From Acidimicrobiaceae bacterium (GTDB taxonomy: Bacteria; Actinomycetota; Acidimicrobiia; Acidimicrobiales; Aldehydirespiratoraceae): a DNA stretch of 64,000 nt. The notes under the pieces are model-generated. The model was not told the origin of the DNA. It saw only the letters and a program-made list of their open reading frames with translations, and ran no database searches. This document shows positions 15,556 through 25,050 of this stretch, piece after piece. The translations under genes and the position numbers were made by a program. The DNA is taken from the NCBI GenBank assembly GCA_028819005.1, contig JAPPMP010000042.1, positions 19,891 through 83,890 of the forward strand, written 5' to 3'. How positions within the stretch are numbered: position 1 is the first letter of the stretch; each line of letters opens with the position of its first letter.

Positions 15556-17180
15556 CGGGAAGCCCCGGACGCGCTTGCCGTCCGTGACGCGTCCGCCGCC
15601 TGAGACGCGAATGCGAGTTCGTCGTCGAAATGACAGCGCACACTCGCCAGTTCGGCGCTGAGTCGTTCATCTGACCAACCAACCTGCACGGCCATCCGCT
15701 CAGCAATCGCGGTTGCCAGTTCCCAGCGGTGCTGGGGTACGAACCAGGCAACTCTCAGCCGACGATAAACGACGTCCACCAGCGTTATTGCCGCCTCAAC
15801 TCGCACGGCCCAGTCAATTTCGCCTCCAACCACGGGCGCATCATCGACTAGGCGCCCGGGATCAAGTGAACGGATCTCTTCGGCCTCGCTGCCGTACAGG
15901 CGCCACAGCCGCAGAGCCTCTTGATCTCCAGGGTCGACAGACGTTGGATCGCCGCCGGGAATCGGGGCCGTACCGGGACCTTCCGGCAGGTCCTTGCCGA
16001 GTTGCTCGCCCACGACCTTGAGGACGTCTTCGGCCATGCGGCGAAAGCCTGTGAGTTTGCCGCCCGCAATGGAGATCATCCGACTGCGGCCGACTGTCAC
16101 CTCGTCTTTGCGGGACAGCTCTTCTGGGGCCTTGCCTTTTGTGGCGATCAGCGGGCGCACTCCGGCCCAAGCTGCCACAACGTCGCTGGGTGTGAGAGGC
16201 TCGGCGTTGAAATAGCGGGTCAGAGGCTCCAACAGGTACTCAACGTCGTCCAGGTCGATCTCTGGCCACAGAGGACGGTCGCCGTAATAGCTGGTGTCAG
16301 TGGTGCCGATGTACACGACATCGCCGCGGGGAATTGCAAAGATCGAACGCCGGTCCGGGGTGTTGCAGATGACCAGGTGGTTGATCGAGAACCGTTCGCG
16401 GGGCACGACCACGTGGATCCCCTTTGAGAGGTGCAGCAGCGCTGCGGGCGGGTCTTGTTCCATGCGAGCGATCTCGTCGACCCATGGACCTGCGGCGTTG
16501 ACCACGACGTCTGCGGCCACGCGCACTTCTCGCCCGGTGATCGAGCATTCGGCAGTCACCCCGTTGATCTGTCCGTTCCGGTCGTTGAGATCAGTCACCT
16601 TCAGACGGGAGGCCACGGCCGCACCAGACTGCGCCGCGGCCCGGAGAACCGCGAGCACGAGCCGAGCGTCGTCGGTCAGATATTCGCGGTAAGCGACCGC
16701 AGAATCGTAGACGTCCGTCCGCAGAAGCGGTTCGCGGGCGTGGATCTCGTCCCGGCGCCAGAGTTGATGCCGATCTTCGCCGGCAACTGCACCCAACCGT
16801 TCGTAGGTTGTGATACCGGCACGAAACTTGGTGGCGGTCACACGGTTGCGAGCGGGTACGACCATCCAACACGGCTCAGCCAGATGGGGTGCCATGGCGT
16901 GGACCGCGGTGCGTTCGGTAACGGTCTTGCGGACCAGATCAACCTCCCCGCCGGCCAGGTACCGGAGCCCGCCGTGAATGAGTTTCGAGGATCGCCCGGA
17001 GGTGCCCGCGGCGAAGTCGTCGGCTTCCACAAGGGCTGTTCGCAATCCCCTGCCGGCAGCTTCGCGGGCGATCCCCGCACCTGTGATTCCCCCGCCGACC
17101 ACAACCACGTCGTAGGCGTCCGACTCGAGTTCATCGAGCAGATCCGCTCGGCTCGCGGGGGTAAGGCGGGGATTGCTCAC
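15552..17180 (-). CDS. glpD: Glycerol-3-phosphate dehydrogenase (aerobic, FAD)
   Basis: FAD-dependent glycerol-3-phosphate dehydrogenase of 542 residues, oxidising glycerol-3-phosphate to DHAP at the membrane and passing electrons to quinone. The dinucleotide motif DVVVVGGGITGAGIAREAA, the TSGRSSKLIHGGLRYL family signature, YIGTTDTSYYGD and the C-terminal IAGGKLTGFRRMAEDV are present. It starts at GTG 17180 and is the first gene of the four-gene operon. It is divergent from the alkyltransferase gene with only about 40 bp between starts, so the promoters overlap. Confidence 0.95.
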   Translation of the reverse strand: MSNPRLTPASRADLLDELESDAYDVVVVGGGITGAGIAREAAGRGLRTALVEADDFAAGTSGRSSKLIHGGLRYLAGGEVDLVRKTVTERTAVHAMAPHLAEPCWMVVPARNRVTATKFRAGITTYERLGAVAGEDRHQLWRRDEIHAREPLLRTDVYDSAVAYREYLTDDARLVLAVLRAAAQSGAAVASRLKVTDLNDRNGQINGVTAECSITGREVRVAADVVVNAAGPWVDEIARMEQDPPAALLHLSKGIHVVVPRERFSINHLVICNTPDRRSIFAIPRGDVVYIGTTDTSYYGDRPLWPEIDLDDVEYLLEPLTRYFNAEPLTPSDVVAAWAGVRPLIATKGKAPEELSRKDEVTVGRSRMISIAGGKLTGFRRMAEDVLKVVGEQLGKDLPEGPGTAPIPGGDPTSVDPGDQEALRLWRLYGSEAEEIRSLDPGRLVDDAPVVGGEIDWAVRVEAAITLVDVVYRRLRVAWFVPQHRWELATAIAERMAVQVGWSDERLSAELASVRCHFDDELAFASQAADASRTASASGASR

Positions 17181-17220
17181 GCACTGTTTCTAGTCCAGTT
17201 CGCGGTGGTAGTATCGGCGA

Positions 17221-17715
17221 ATGATCTTGACCAGACAAGTTGATTCGCCGATCGGACGCCTGCGTCTGGTTGCGACTGACCAAGGCTTGAGTCATCTGCT
17301 GTTCGAGCAGCAGGCGGGTGACGACACAGGTTCGGACGGCGACTCGGCCGAGGCCGATAACCATCCGGTGCTTGTTGCCGCAACCGCTCAACTCGAGGAG
17401 TACTTCGCGGGGCAACGCCAAGAATTTGATATTCCCCTCGATCTATCCGGGACCGAGTTCCAGAGGGCTGCCTGGTCGGCTCTGGCAGGTGTGCCCTTCG
17501 GTGAGACCCGGTCCTATCGGCAGCAAGCCGAGGCCGTCGGCCGCCCGGAAGCTGTTCGCGCGATCGGCGCGGCCAACGGCCGCAATCCGGTTCCGATAGT
17601 TCTGCCGTGCCATCGCATCGTCGGTTCCGACGGATCGCTCACTGGCTACGGCGGCGGTTTGCCGATCAAGGAATTCCTCTTGAACCACGAGCAGTCGCAG
17701 TCAAAAAAGCACTGA
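17221..17715 (+). CDS. ogt: Methylated-DNA-protein-cysteine methyltransferase
   Basis: DNA repair alkyltransferase of 164 residues that removes O6-alkyl groups from guanine onto its own cysteine, a suicide reaction. The active site IVLPCHRIVGSDG has the acceptor Cys130. The helix-turn-helix RAIGAANGRNPVPI and the FQRAAWSALAGVPFGET entry segment are typical. Length suits Ogt/AdaB without an Ada regulatory domain. It is transcribed divergently from glpD. Confidence 0.95.
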   Translation: MILTRQVDSPIGRLRLVATDQGLSHLLFEQQAGDDTGSDGDSAEADNHPVLVAATAQLEEYFAGQRQEFDIPLDLSGTEFQRAAWSALAGVPFGETRSYRQQAEAVGRPEAVRAIGAANGRNPVPIVLPCHRIVGSDGSLTGYGGGLPIKEFLLNHEQSQSKKH

Positions 17716-17731
17716 CGCCGCGCACCGTTGC

Positions 17732-19900
17732 CTATGCAGTCGCTTTCATGCGGAGGCGATTGTTGCGCAGGATTCGCTCGGTGTAGCCGTTCGGTTCGTC
17801 GCGGCCCCCGAACACGAGTGATAAAGCTGCTTGATAGGGGATCGAGGCGTCGGGGTCCGGGGCCATCGGCTGGTAGCTCGGGTCGTCGGCGTTCTGCTGG
17901 TCTACCTGGGCAGCTATGCGGGTCATGGTCGCTCGGACCTGCGCCTCGTCGAGGATTCCGTGGTGCAGCCAGTTGGCGACGTGTTGACTGGAGATCCGCA
18001 GCGTGGCGAGGTCTTCCATGAGGCCCACATTGTGGATGTTGGGCACGGTGGAGCAGCCGACGCCGCTCCCGACCCAGCGCACGATGTATCCGAGGATGCT
18101 CTGGGCGTTGTTGTCGAGCTCGGTCTGGATCTCCTCGGCGCTGAGATCACGATCAAGCAGCGGGATGGCGGTCAGGTCTTCAGTGGTGCGCCGCGGTCGG
18201 CTTGACAATTCGTCTTGACGCGCAGCCACATCGACCTCGAAGTAGTGCGTGGCGTGGAGAGTGGCGGCAGTCGGCGACGGCACCCAGGCGCAAGTGGCGC
18301 CGCCGTTCGGGTGGTCGATCTTGGAGGCGAGCATCTCGGCCATGTCGGACGGTTGTGCCCACATTCCCTTGCCGATTTGGGCTCGATTCGCGAAGCCGCA
18401 TGCCAGGCCCGCATCGACGTTGTTGTCTTCGTAGGCCGAGAACCAGGTGGCGCCCTTTATCTCGGCCTTGGGAAGAACCGGCCCGGCTTCCATGTCGGTG
18501 TGGATCCCGTCTCCTGTGCGGTCGAGGAAACCGGTGTTGATGAACACGACCCGTTCTTCGGCTCGGTCGACAGCGGCCGCAAGGTTGAGCGACATGCGCC
18601 GTTCTTCGTCCATGATCCCCATCTTGAGGGTATGGCGCTCGAGCTTGAGGGCGTCCTCGACGCGGTCGAACAAATCGCAGGCCAACGCCACCTCATCGGG
18701 GCCGTGGAGCTTGGGTTTGACGATGTAGACCGATCCAGTGTGGCTGTTGCGGTACTTGCCGTTGCCGTCGAGATCGTGTTTGGCCGCCAGGGAGGTGACC
18801 ATGGTGTCGAGAATGGTCTCGAAGACGGGTTCACCGTCGAAGGCGACCGCATCCGTGCGAATGTGGTGCCCGGTGTTGCGCACGAGCATCAGGGCGCGAC
18901 CCGCCATCGGCAGCGGAGACCCGTCGGGAGCGGTGAAGCTCCTGTCCGGGTTGAGGCGGCGATTGATCGTCTCGCCTGCCCTTTCAAAAGAGCTCGTGAG
19001 GGTGCCCTTCAACAGCCCCAACCAGTTTCGGTAGACGACCACCCTGTCCTGGGCGTCAACGGCAGCCACAGAGTCCTCGCAGTCCATAATGGTGGTGACC
19101 GCAGCCTCGAGCAGAAGGTCGCTGACGCCTGCGGCGTCGTCTCGGCCGATGCTGTCGGACCGGTCAATCTCAATCGACAGATGCAGACCGTGCTTGCGCA
19201 GCAGCACCGAGGTCGGCGTGTCGGGGTCGCCCATGTACCCCACGAACTGGGAAGGGTCTTCGAGCGCGGTGGGTTTCTTGTCGGCGAGGGTGACGGTGAG
19301 CGATCCGTGGGTGACGGTGTAGGCGGTGGCGTCGGCGTGGCTGCCGGCTTCCAAGGGCATATGGCGGTCGAGAAATGCTCGGGCGTAGGCGATGACCCTG
19401 CTGCCGCGGACGGGGTTGTAGCTTTTTTTGGCCTCCGCGCCGCCCTCGTCACCGATCACGTCGGTCCCGTAGAGCGCATCGTAGAAGCTGCCCCAGCGGG
19501 CGTTGGCTGCGTTGAGTGCGTAGCGGGCGTTGTCGAGGGGCACGACGAGCTGAGGTGCGGCGATCGAGGTGATCTCGGAATCGACGTTGCGGGTCTTGAT
19601 CGCGACGCCGCGTGGTTCGTCCTGCAGGTAGCCGATCTCGCGCAGGAACTCGATGTATGCACTCGAGTCATAGTGCCCGCGGTTGGCATTCTCACGGTTT
19701 GCAACGTGCCAAGAGTCGATCTTGTGTTGAAGCTCTTCGCGCCGGTCCAGCAGCGCCGCGTAGCGGGGACCGAGATCGGTCGCAATCGTTTCAAAGGATG
19801 CCCAGAACTCTTCGGCGGTGACGCCCGAGTCCGGTGTCAACTCATTTGCAACGAAGTCGATAAGCGCGGCCGTCACCTCGAGTCGACCGACGTCTGCCAT
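17732..19900 (-). CDS. glcB: Malate synthase G
   Basis: Malate synthase G of 722 residues, the usual length of this monomeric isoform, condensing glyoxylate with acetyl-CoA to malate. The PRGVAIKTRNVDSEI region, ATTIMDCEDSVAAVDAQDR with catalytic acidic residues, and MGIMDEERRMSLNL are clear family signatures. It sits just downstream of soxBDAG on the same strand with about 60 bp between, which fits glyoxylate disposal from glycine or sarcosine breakdown. No isocitrate lyase is in the window. Confidence 0.96.
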   Translation of the reverse strand: MADVGRLEVTAALIDFVANELTPDSGVTAEEFWASFETIATDLGPRYAALLDRREELQHKIDSWHVANRENANRGHYDSSAYIEFLREIGYLQDEPRGVAIKTRNVDSEITSIAAPQLVVPLDNARYALNAANARWGSFYDALYGTDVIGDEGGAEAKKSYNPVRGSRVIAYARAFLDRHMPLEAGSHADATAYTVTHGSLTVTLADKKPTALEDPSQFVGYMGDPDTPTSVLLRKHGLHLSIEIDRSDSIGRDDAAGVSDLLLEAAVTTIMDCEDSVAAVDAQDRVVVYRNWLGLLKGTLTSSFERAGETINRRLNPDRSFTAPDGSPLPMAGRALMLVRNTGHHIRTDAVAFDGEPVFETILDTMVTSLAAKHDLDGNGKYRNSHTGSVYIVKPKLHGPDEVALACDLFDRVEDALKLERHTLKMGIMDEERRMSLNLAAAVDRAEERVVFINTGFLDRTGDGIHTDMEAGPVLPKAEIKGATWFSAYEDNNVDAGLACGFANRAQIGKGMWAQPSDMAEMLASKIDHPNGGATCAWVPSPTAATLHATHYFEVDVAARQDELSSRPRRTTEDLTAIPLLDRDLSAEEIQTELDNNAQSILGYIVRWVGSGVGCSTVPNIHNVGLMEDLATLRISSQHVANWLHHGILDEAQVRATMTRIAAQVDQQNADDPSYQPMAPDPDASIPYQAALSLVFGGRDEPNGYTERILRNNRLRMKATA

Positions 19901-19961
19901 GGACTGAAGCTAACGCCACAACGATTGATCTCAACAGTCGGGCGGTTCTGGCCGCCGTCGG

Positions 19962-20501
19962 CTAAAGGGCGTCTGCGAACTCCGTGGTTGCGTCGTGGAT
20001 CGCGTCGTACAGATATTGTCCGAAAGAACGATCGGCGAGCAGCAGATATGAGGGCTCGCCATCGATGTCGTCGCGGATCAGGTCGGAACTGACCTTGGCC
20101 ACCGAAGCGGAGCCGGTCGCTCCGTCGGGAAACATCGTGTCGTCGAAGTCGAGACTGCAGACTTTTTCAAGAGCAGACGCGCTGCGCGCCCCGGTCAAAC
20201 GCAGGCACAGGCGACTGTGCGTGATGTCGATCCGGTTCACGGACGCATCGAACCGGGCCGTGGCCAGCAGAGCCTCCACGTCGTTCGCACTGCCCAACAG
20301 CAGCCATTCGTCGGGACGGATGGCTGCGATTAGAACGCCGTCGCGCTTAGCCGTGCGAGTGAAGTCGACGCCGAGCGGCGAGGCCCCAACTTGAGCTCTC
20401 ACGCTGGCCTTGGTCAGCGCAGACTCGTCGGTCAACGCCGGTGCGCCTGCGGGCGTAGCAGTGAGCGTCGTTACAGAGCTTCGGAACTCGGGTTCAGCCA
20501 C
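19962..20501 (-). CDS. soxG: Sarcosine oxidase gamma subunit
   Basis: Gamma subunit of heterotetrameric sarcosine oxidase, 179 residues. The family is structurally like the glycine-cleavage T-protein fold. Segments such as RPDEWLLLGSANDVEALL, VNRIDITHSRLCLRLTG and SFGQYLYDAIHDA are recognisable. It is the last gene of soxBDAG and overlaps soxA by 8 bp. It has no catalytic centre of its own and stabilises the complex. Confidence 0.88.
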   Translation of the reverse strand: MAEPEFRSSVTTLTATPAGAPALTDESALTKASVRAQVGASPLGVDFTRTAKRDGVLIAAIRPDEWLLLGSANDVEALLATARFDASVNRIDITHSRLCLRLTGARSASALEKVCSLDFDDTMFPDGATGSASVAKVSSDLIRDDIDGEPSYLLLADRSFGQYLYDAIHDATTEFADAL

Positions 20502-23349
20502 GGAGACGCACCCCCTCGGGGTCGAAGTGGGCGTGATGCTCCATCACCTTGGCCGTGGCGTCGGAACCGTCACACAGGCGCACGGTCAGTGTGGTGCCGG
20601 CCGCAGCGAATTCGGGCGTCACCTGGCCCAGGCAGATTGAGCGCTGCAGGCTGGGTGAGAAACGGGAACTGGTGATGCGTCCGACAATCTCGGTTGTGCC
20701 TTCACGCAGAATCTGACAGGCCTCGTCGGGTACGAGGCGGGGGTCTGTCGGAGTGATGGCGACCAGCACGGGCAACTCGGGCGCCTCGGGAGCGAGCGCC
20801 CATTCGAGCTCGGGTTTGCCGGCGAAGTCGTCCTTGTCGAGTTTGATAAGCGCCCTCAGGCCCGTGGTCGGGGCCTTGGTCAGCCCGTCGGTGTCCTGGC
20901 CGACGATGAAATGCCCCTTCTCCAGCCGCATGATCCTCTGCGCTTCGAGACCGAAAGGTCCGATTCCGAGGTCCGCACCCTTTTCGATCAGCTGCTCCCA
21001 GACATGCAGGCCGAAACCGGCCGGCACATGAACTTCGAAGCTGAGCTCACCGGTGAAGCCGATGCGCCACATGAAGCAGTCAGGAACTCCGGCGATTGTG
21101 CCGGTGCGGACGTTCATGTACTCGAACGCCTCCGCGCTGAGGTCCACGTCGTCGACCAGGCGCATCAGCAGCTCACGGGACTTGGGTCCGGCGATGTTGA
21201 TGCTTGTGAGCCCTGTCGTGACCGGAGTGACATGCACCTGCCAGTCGGGGTGCTCGGTTTGGAGCCACATTTCGACCCATTGCCAGATCTGCCCGGCGCC
21301 GGAACTGGTGGTGGTCATCAGATAGTGGTCTTCGCCCAGTCGGCCGGTCACGCCGTCGTCGAGGACCACACCGTCCTCGGCGCACATCATGCCGTAGCGG
21401 ACTCGACCGACAGGCAGTTTCGACCACTTGTTGGTGTAGAGCAGGTTGAGCAGTTTGGGAACGTCGGGCCCCCGCAGATCCAGCTTCCCGAGCGGGGTCA
21501 CGTCGATGATTCCGACGTTGGTCCGCACGTTGGTGACTTCGGCGCCGGGATCGCCGTAGTGCTCGGGCCGGATCCATTGGCCTGCGAGAATGGGAGTCAT
21601 GTTGTGGGCGGTGTGCCACTCGTGAAGCGACGACACTCGCACCGGTTCAAAGACTCGACCGGCCAGCGCACCGAGACTGATCGGAGCGTAAGGGGGGCGC
21701 CACACGGTGGTTCCGACCTCCTCGATGGTTTCACCGCGTGCCTCAGCAAGAACAGCGACCGTGTTGACGGTCTCGAGCTTGCCCTGCGACGGTCCCATCG
21801 TGGCAGTGGTGAAGCGCTTGACGAGCTCGACCGAGTCGAAGCCTTCAGCGGCCGCGCTCACGAGGTCTTTCGAGCTGACGTCTTCGGAGAAGTCGACCAT
21901 TCCGTGAGTGTCGGACCGGTACAACTCGGGGTGCGGAGCGCGTGACAGGCCAATGCGGCGGTCCGGTTGCACGGGCGGTTCCGGGCCCTGCGGGTTCTGG
22001 GCGCGGGTGACCGTGGAGCGCAACCTGTGTTTGACGGCTGCCGCTCGCTGCGCGGCCAATTCTCCGCTGCTGATGCCGTGGGCGATCAGTTCGTCGAGGC
22101 TTCCGTCACCCACGAGACCCCCGGTGGCGATCACATTGTCGGGCAGTGCGGTGGGGAAGAAGCGTGCCGCGGCCGGGTCGTAGCTCGGTCGATCGCCTGA
22201 CATGTTGAGCAGGGAGGTGGGGGCAGTCCAGCCTGCCGCGGTGACCAACAGGTCGGCTTTGACTGTCGAGCCGTCTGCCAAGGTGACCGAACCGAGTTGT
22301 TTTGAACTGCCGGCGGCCTTCGATATCGTCTCGCCGGCTCGGGCGTCCACCACGCGAGCCACCTCGACGCCGGCGCGTTCGAGATCGGCGACAGCGGCGT
22401 CGCCTTCGGCGTTGGCCGTGAGCACAACTGCACGATTCCCGGGACGGACGGCATACATGTTGATCAGCCGTCGGACTGCTCCGGACAGCATCACCCCGGG
22501 CAGGTCGTTGCCCGAGAACACATAGGGCCGCTCGACCAGTCCGGCGGCCACCACCAGGGTCTTGGCTCGAGCCTTGATGAGCCGTTCGACCACGCCGGGA
22601 TGGTCTCGTTGGGAGATCGCGATCCAATTGTCGTCGTAGCGCCCGGTCACCGCAGAGTCGGTCAGGATCTCCACTCCCGCGTCCCGTGCGGACTCTTCAA
22701 GGTCATCGGCGGTCTCTCGATCTTGGTCGGTTCCCCAGCGGAGATGACCCCCGAGACGGTGGTTCTGTTCGACGAGCATCACGCTCATGCCCGCCTTGGC
22801 AGCGCTGATGGCCGCGGCAAGCCCCGCCGGGCCACCGCCGGCGACGACAACATCAGGGTGCGCGTAGCGCTTGTCGTGATAGCCGTGAGGCGTGTTGAGA
22901 TCGACGACTCCTCCGGGGGCGAAACGGGCCAGCACCTTCTCGTACAGCGGCCAGAGTCGCTGCGGTTTGATGAAGGTCTTGTAGTAGAAGCCCGCGGTCA
23001 GGAATCGGCCGAACAGCCCGTTGGCCGCTTTGATATCGAAATCGAGTGACGGCCAGGCGTTTTGCGCCGAAACCTTCATGTCGGCCTCAAGCAGGCGGTG
23101 CGCTCCTCGTACATTGGGTTCGGTTCCGACCTGTACGGTCGTGTTCGGGTCCCAATAGTCGGCGGTCAGCACCCCCCGAGGCCGGTGGTACTTCATCGAG
23201 CGGGAGAAGACCTGCCGGTTGTTGGCCAGCAGGGCCGAAACGATGGTGTCACCCGCGTAGCCGACGTATTTCTTGGAGTTCCAGGTGAACTTGAGTGGGC
23301 TCTCGCGATCAATGACTTCACCGGATTGGGGTTCGAGTCGGCGGATCAC
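20494..23349 (-). CDS. soxA: Sarcosine oxidase alpha subunit
   Basis: Large subunit of 951 residues, close to the normal length. An N-terminal 2Fe-2S-ferredoxin-like domain (DTIVSALLANN) precedes an NAD-binding module with PDVVVAGGGPAGLAAAISAA. A C-terminal aminomethyltransferase-like domain (VRTNVGIIDVTPLGKLDLRG onward) transfers the methylene group to tetrahydrofolate. The complex oxidises sarcosine to glycine with O2. It overlaps soxD by 4 bp upstream and soxG by 8 bp downstream. Confidence 0.95.
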   Translation of the reverse strand: MIRRLEPQSGEVIDRESPLKFTWNSKKYVGYAGDTIVSALLANNRQVFSRSMKYHRPRGVLTADYWDPNTTVQVGTEPNVRGAHRLLEADMKVSAQNAWPSLDFDIKAANGLFGRFLTAGFYYKTFIKPQRLWPLYEKVLARFAPGGVVDLNTPHGYHDKRYAHPDVVVAGGGPAGLAAAISAAKAGMSVMLVEQNHRLGGHLRWGTDQDRETADDLEESARDAGVEILTDSAVTGRYDDNWIAISQRDHPGVVERLIKARAKTLVVAAGLVERPYVFSGNDLPGVMLSGAVRRLINMYAVRPGNRAVVLTANAEGDAAVADLERAGVEVARVVDARAGETISKAAGSSKQLGSVTLADGSTVKADLLVTAAGWTAPTSLLNMSGDRPSYDPAAARFFPTALPDNVIATGGLVGDGSLDELIAHGISSGELAAQRAAAVKHRLRSTVTRAQNPQGPEPPVQPDRRIGLSRAPHPELYRSDTHGMVDFSEDVSSKDLVSAAAEGFDSVELVKRFTTATMGPSQGKLETVNTVAVLAEARGETIEEVGTTVWRPPYAPISLGALAGRVFEPVRVSSLHEWHTAHNMTPILAGQWIRPEHYGDPGAEVTNVRTNVGIIDVTPLGKLDLRGPDVPKLLNLLYTNKWSKLPVGRVRYGMMCAEDGVVLDDGVTGRLGEDHYLMTTTSSGAGQIWQWVEMWLQTEHPDWQVHVTPVTTGLTSINIAGPKSRELLMRLVDDVDLSAEAFEYMNVRTGTIAGVPDCFMWRIGFTGELSFEVHVPAGFGLHVWEQLIEKGADLGIGPFGLEAQRIMRLEKGHFIVGQDTDGLTKAPTTGLRALIKLDKDDFAGKPELEWALAPEAPELPVLVAITPTDPRLVPDEACQILREGTTEIVGRITSSRFSPSLQRSICLGQVTPEFAAAGTTLTVRLCDGSDATAKVMEHHAHFDPEGVRLRG

Positions 23350-23669
23350 TTCTCACCCCCCTGCTGGTCGGTTCCGGCGCCTGCCTCGGCGGTTTTGGAC
23401 AAAGGCAGCGCGGTCTTGGATCCGGGCAGCGGCGGCTCGCGGAACTCAGATGTGACGGTGTGGCGCTCGACGGTGAAGAAGCGACGGCAGCCGCTGCTGC
23501 AGTACCAATTCTCCCTCAGCCAACCTGCGGGGTTGTGCTCCATGTAGAGGTAGTCACGCCACTGGGCGGGCGTTGTCGATGCTGGATCGGGACGGCTCGA
23601 CGCCTCGCCCCGGTAGGACATGTCGGCGGAGTTCCGGGGACCGCAATGAGGACAGGGGACCAACAACAT
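23346..23669 (-). CDS. soxD: Sarcosine oxidase delta subunit
   Basis: Small zinc-binding delta subunit of 107 residues beginning MLLVPCPHCGPRNSADMSYRG, with the CPHCG zinc site. HNPAGWLRENWYCSSGCRRFF supplies further Cys residues, and all are conserved features of the family. The start overlaps the soxB stop in a TGATG arrangement, and the end overlaps soxA by 4 bp. Confidence 0.93.
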   Translation of the reverse strand: MLLVPCPHCGPRNSADMSYRGEASSRPDPASTTPAQWRDYLYMEHNPAGWLRENWYCSSGCRRFFTVERHTVTSEFREPPLPGSKTALPLSKTAEAGAGTDQQGGEK

Positions 23670-24964
23670 CAGTGGCCCACCGCCGCTGCGCCCTTTTCGC
23701 CCACGAGGACGCCGTCGTCAAAACGTGACAGCGCAAAGGGAGAGATCAAATCGGGTGTGGCCTGGTCCGCGACGCATTTCGCCATCTGTTCACCCGAAAC
23801 CGGCCCGGCTTTGAAGCCGTACGTCCCCCAGCCGACGTCGCAGAGGAAGCCTTCGACGGGAGTGAAGCCCATCACCGGGGAGTAGTCGGGGGTGATGTCG
23901 CAAAGGCCGGCCCACTGCCGCAGAAGCCGCATTTGAGACACGGCAGGCATCAACTCAAGGACGTGACCTGCAAGTTCTTCGGTGAAGTCGAGGGTTCCGC
24001 GCATGTCGTAGGTAGCGAACGGGTCGACCGACGCTCCGAATACGAGTTCTCCGCGGTCGGTTTGGCTGACGTACACGTGCAGCGAACCGGAGACGACCAC
24101 CGTCGGCAGGAAGACCTTGACCGGTTCTGTGACCGCGGCCTGCAGCGGATGTGTGGTGATCGGGAGTTGGATTCCGGCCATCGCGGCGATGAGACTGGCC
24201 CAGCCGGCCGTGCAGTTGATCACCACCGGAGTGGAGATATCTCCCTTTGAAGTCCGAACTCCTGTGACCTTTGCGCCGGGACCTTTGCCGTCGGGGCCGT
24301 CGCCGCCTTCGCAGACGACGTCGACCACCTCGGTTTTCTGGTGCATGTCCACGCCGTAGGCATCGGCGGCTCGGGCGTAGGCCCAGACGACCGCGTCGTG
24401 GCGAATCGTTCCACCGGGAGGGTGGTACAACGCCGCGAGGATCGGGTAGCGGGTGTTGGGCGAGGTGTCGAGGCTCGGGGCGATCTTTTTGATCTCGTCG
24501 GGGCCGATGACGCTGGAGTCGATGTTCTGCAGTTTGTTGACCTCGGCCCGCCAGCGCATCGTGCGCACCGCCGAATCCGTGTGGGCGAGGGTCAGGTGGC
24601 CGCGTTCGGAGAACATGACGTTCAGGTTCAGGTCCGCCGACATCGTGTTGTAGAGATCGAGCGAGCGGTCGTAGAAGGCCACGCCCTCCGGAGTCAGGTA
24701 GTTCGAGCGAACGATTGCGGTGTTGCGTCCGGAGCCGCCGCTTCCGAGGTATGCCTTGTCGAGAACCGCCACATTCTTGATGCCGTGGTTTGCGGCCAGA
24801 TAGTAGGCAGTCGCGAGCCCGTGCACGCCTCCACCGACAACGACCACGTCGTACGACTTCTTGAGCGCCGGGTCACGCCATACGCGCGGCCAACTGTCGT
24901 TGCGAGCGCCTCGCCATAGCAGTGCTGCAGCGGAGTAGCGCGGAGCCCGGTTCCTGCGGATCAC
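23669..24964 (-). CDS. soxB: Sarcosine oxidase beta subunit
   Basis: Catalytic beta subunit of 431 residues carrying covalent FMN and non-covalent FAD. The N-terminal dinucleotide motif KSYDVVVVGGGVHGLATAYYL, GSGGSGRNTAIVRSNYL (sarcosine oxidase signature) and QWAGLCDITPDYSPVMG near the FMN site are visible. It is the first gene of soxBDAG and starts at GTG 24964. The adjacent A/T-rich intergenic region separates it from a divergent LysR regulator. Confidence 0.95.
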   Translation of the reverse strand: MIRRNRAPRYSAAALLWRGARNDSWPRVWRDPALKKSYDVVVVGGGVHGLATAYYLAANHGIKNVAVLDKAYLGSGGSGRNTAIVRSNYLTPEGVAFYDRSLDLYNTMSADLNLNVMFSERGHLTLAHTDSAVRTMRWRAEVNKLQNIDSSVIGPDEIKKIAPSLDTSPNTRYPILAALYHPPGGTIRHDAVVWAYARAADAYGVDMHQKTEVVDVVCEGGDGPDGKGPGAKVTGVRTSKGDISTPVVINCTAGWASLIAAMAGIQLPITTHPLQAAVTEPVKVFLPTVVVSGSLHVYVSQTDRGELVFGASVDPFATYDMRGTLDFTEELAGHVLELMPAVSQMRLLRQWAGLCDITPDYSPVMGFTPVEGFLCDVGWGTYGFKAGPVSGEQMAKCVADQATPDLISPFALSRFDDGVLVGEKGAAAVGH

Positions 24965-25013
24965 GGGTGCTAGTTTGACAGACTTTTCAGATAACTTAAT
25001 TACTTGTTTTCTA

Positions 25014-25035
25014 ATAATTAAGATGTTGTGATTAT
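25014..25035. promoter_or_regulatory. Candidate LysR-type operator
   Basis: ATAAT (25014-25018) and ATTAT (25031-25035) form an inverted repeat separated by 12 bp. It also contains a T-N11-A arrangement as used by LysR-type regulators. It lies in the 80-bp A/T-rich gap between soxB and the LysR gene, where a regulator controlling both directions would bind. Confidence 0.45.
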
Positions 25036-25050
25036 GGATCTGCGGTGACT

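Noticed and set aside
18215..20092. A 625-codon open frame on the plus strand opposite malate synthase and soxG
   Set aside because: It is an antisense shadow caused by high G+C. It has no family signatures, and the opposite strand carries clear enzymes.
20911..21945. A 344-codon plus-strand frame opposite soxA
   Set aside because: Antisense to a well-recognised subunit, composition-driven, no motifs.
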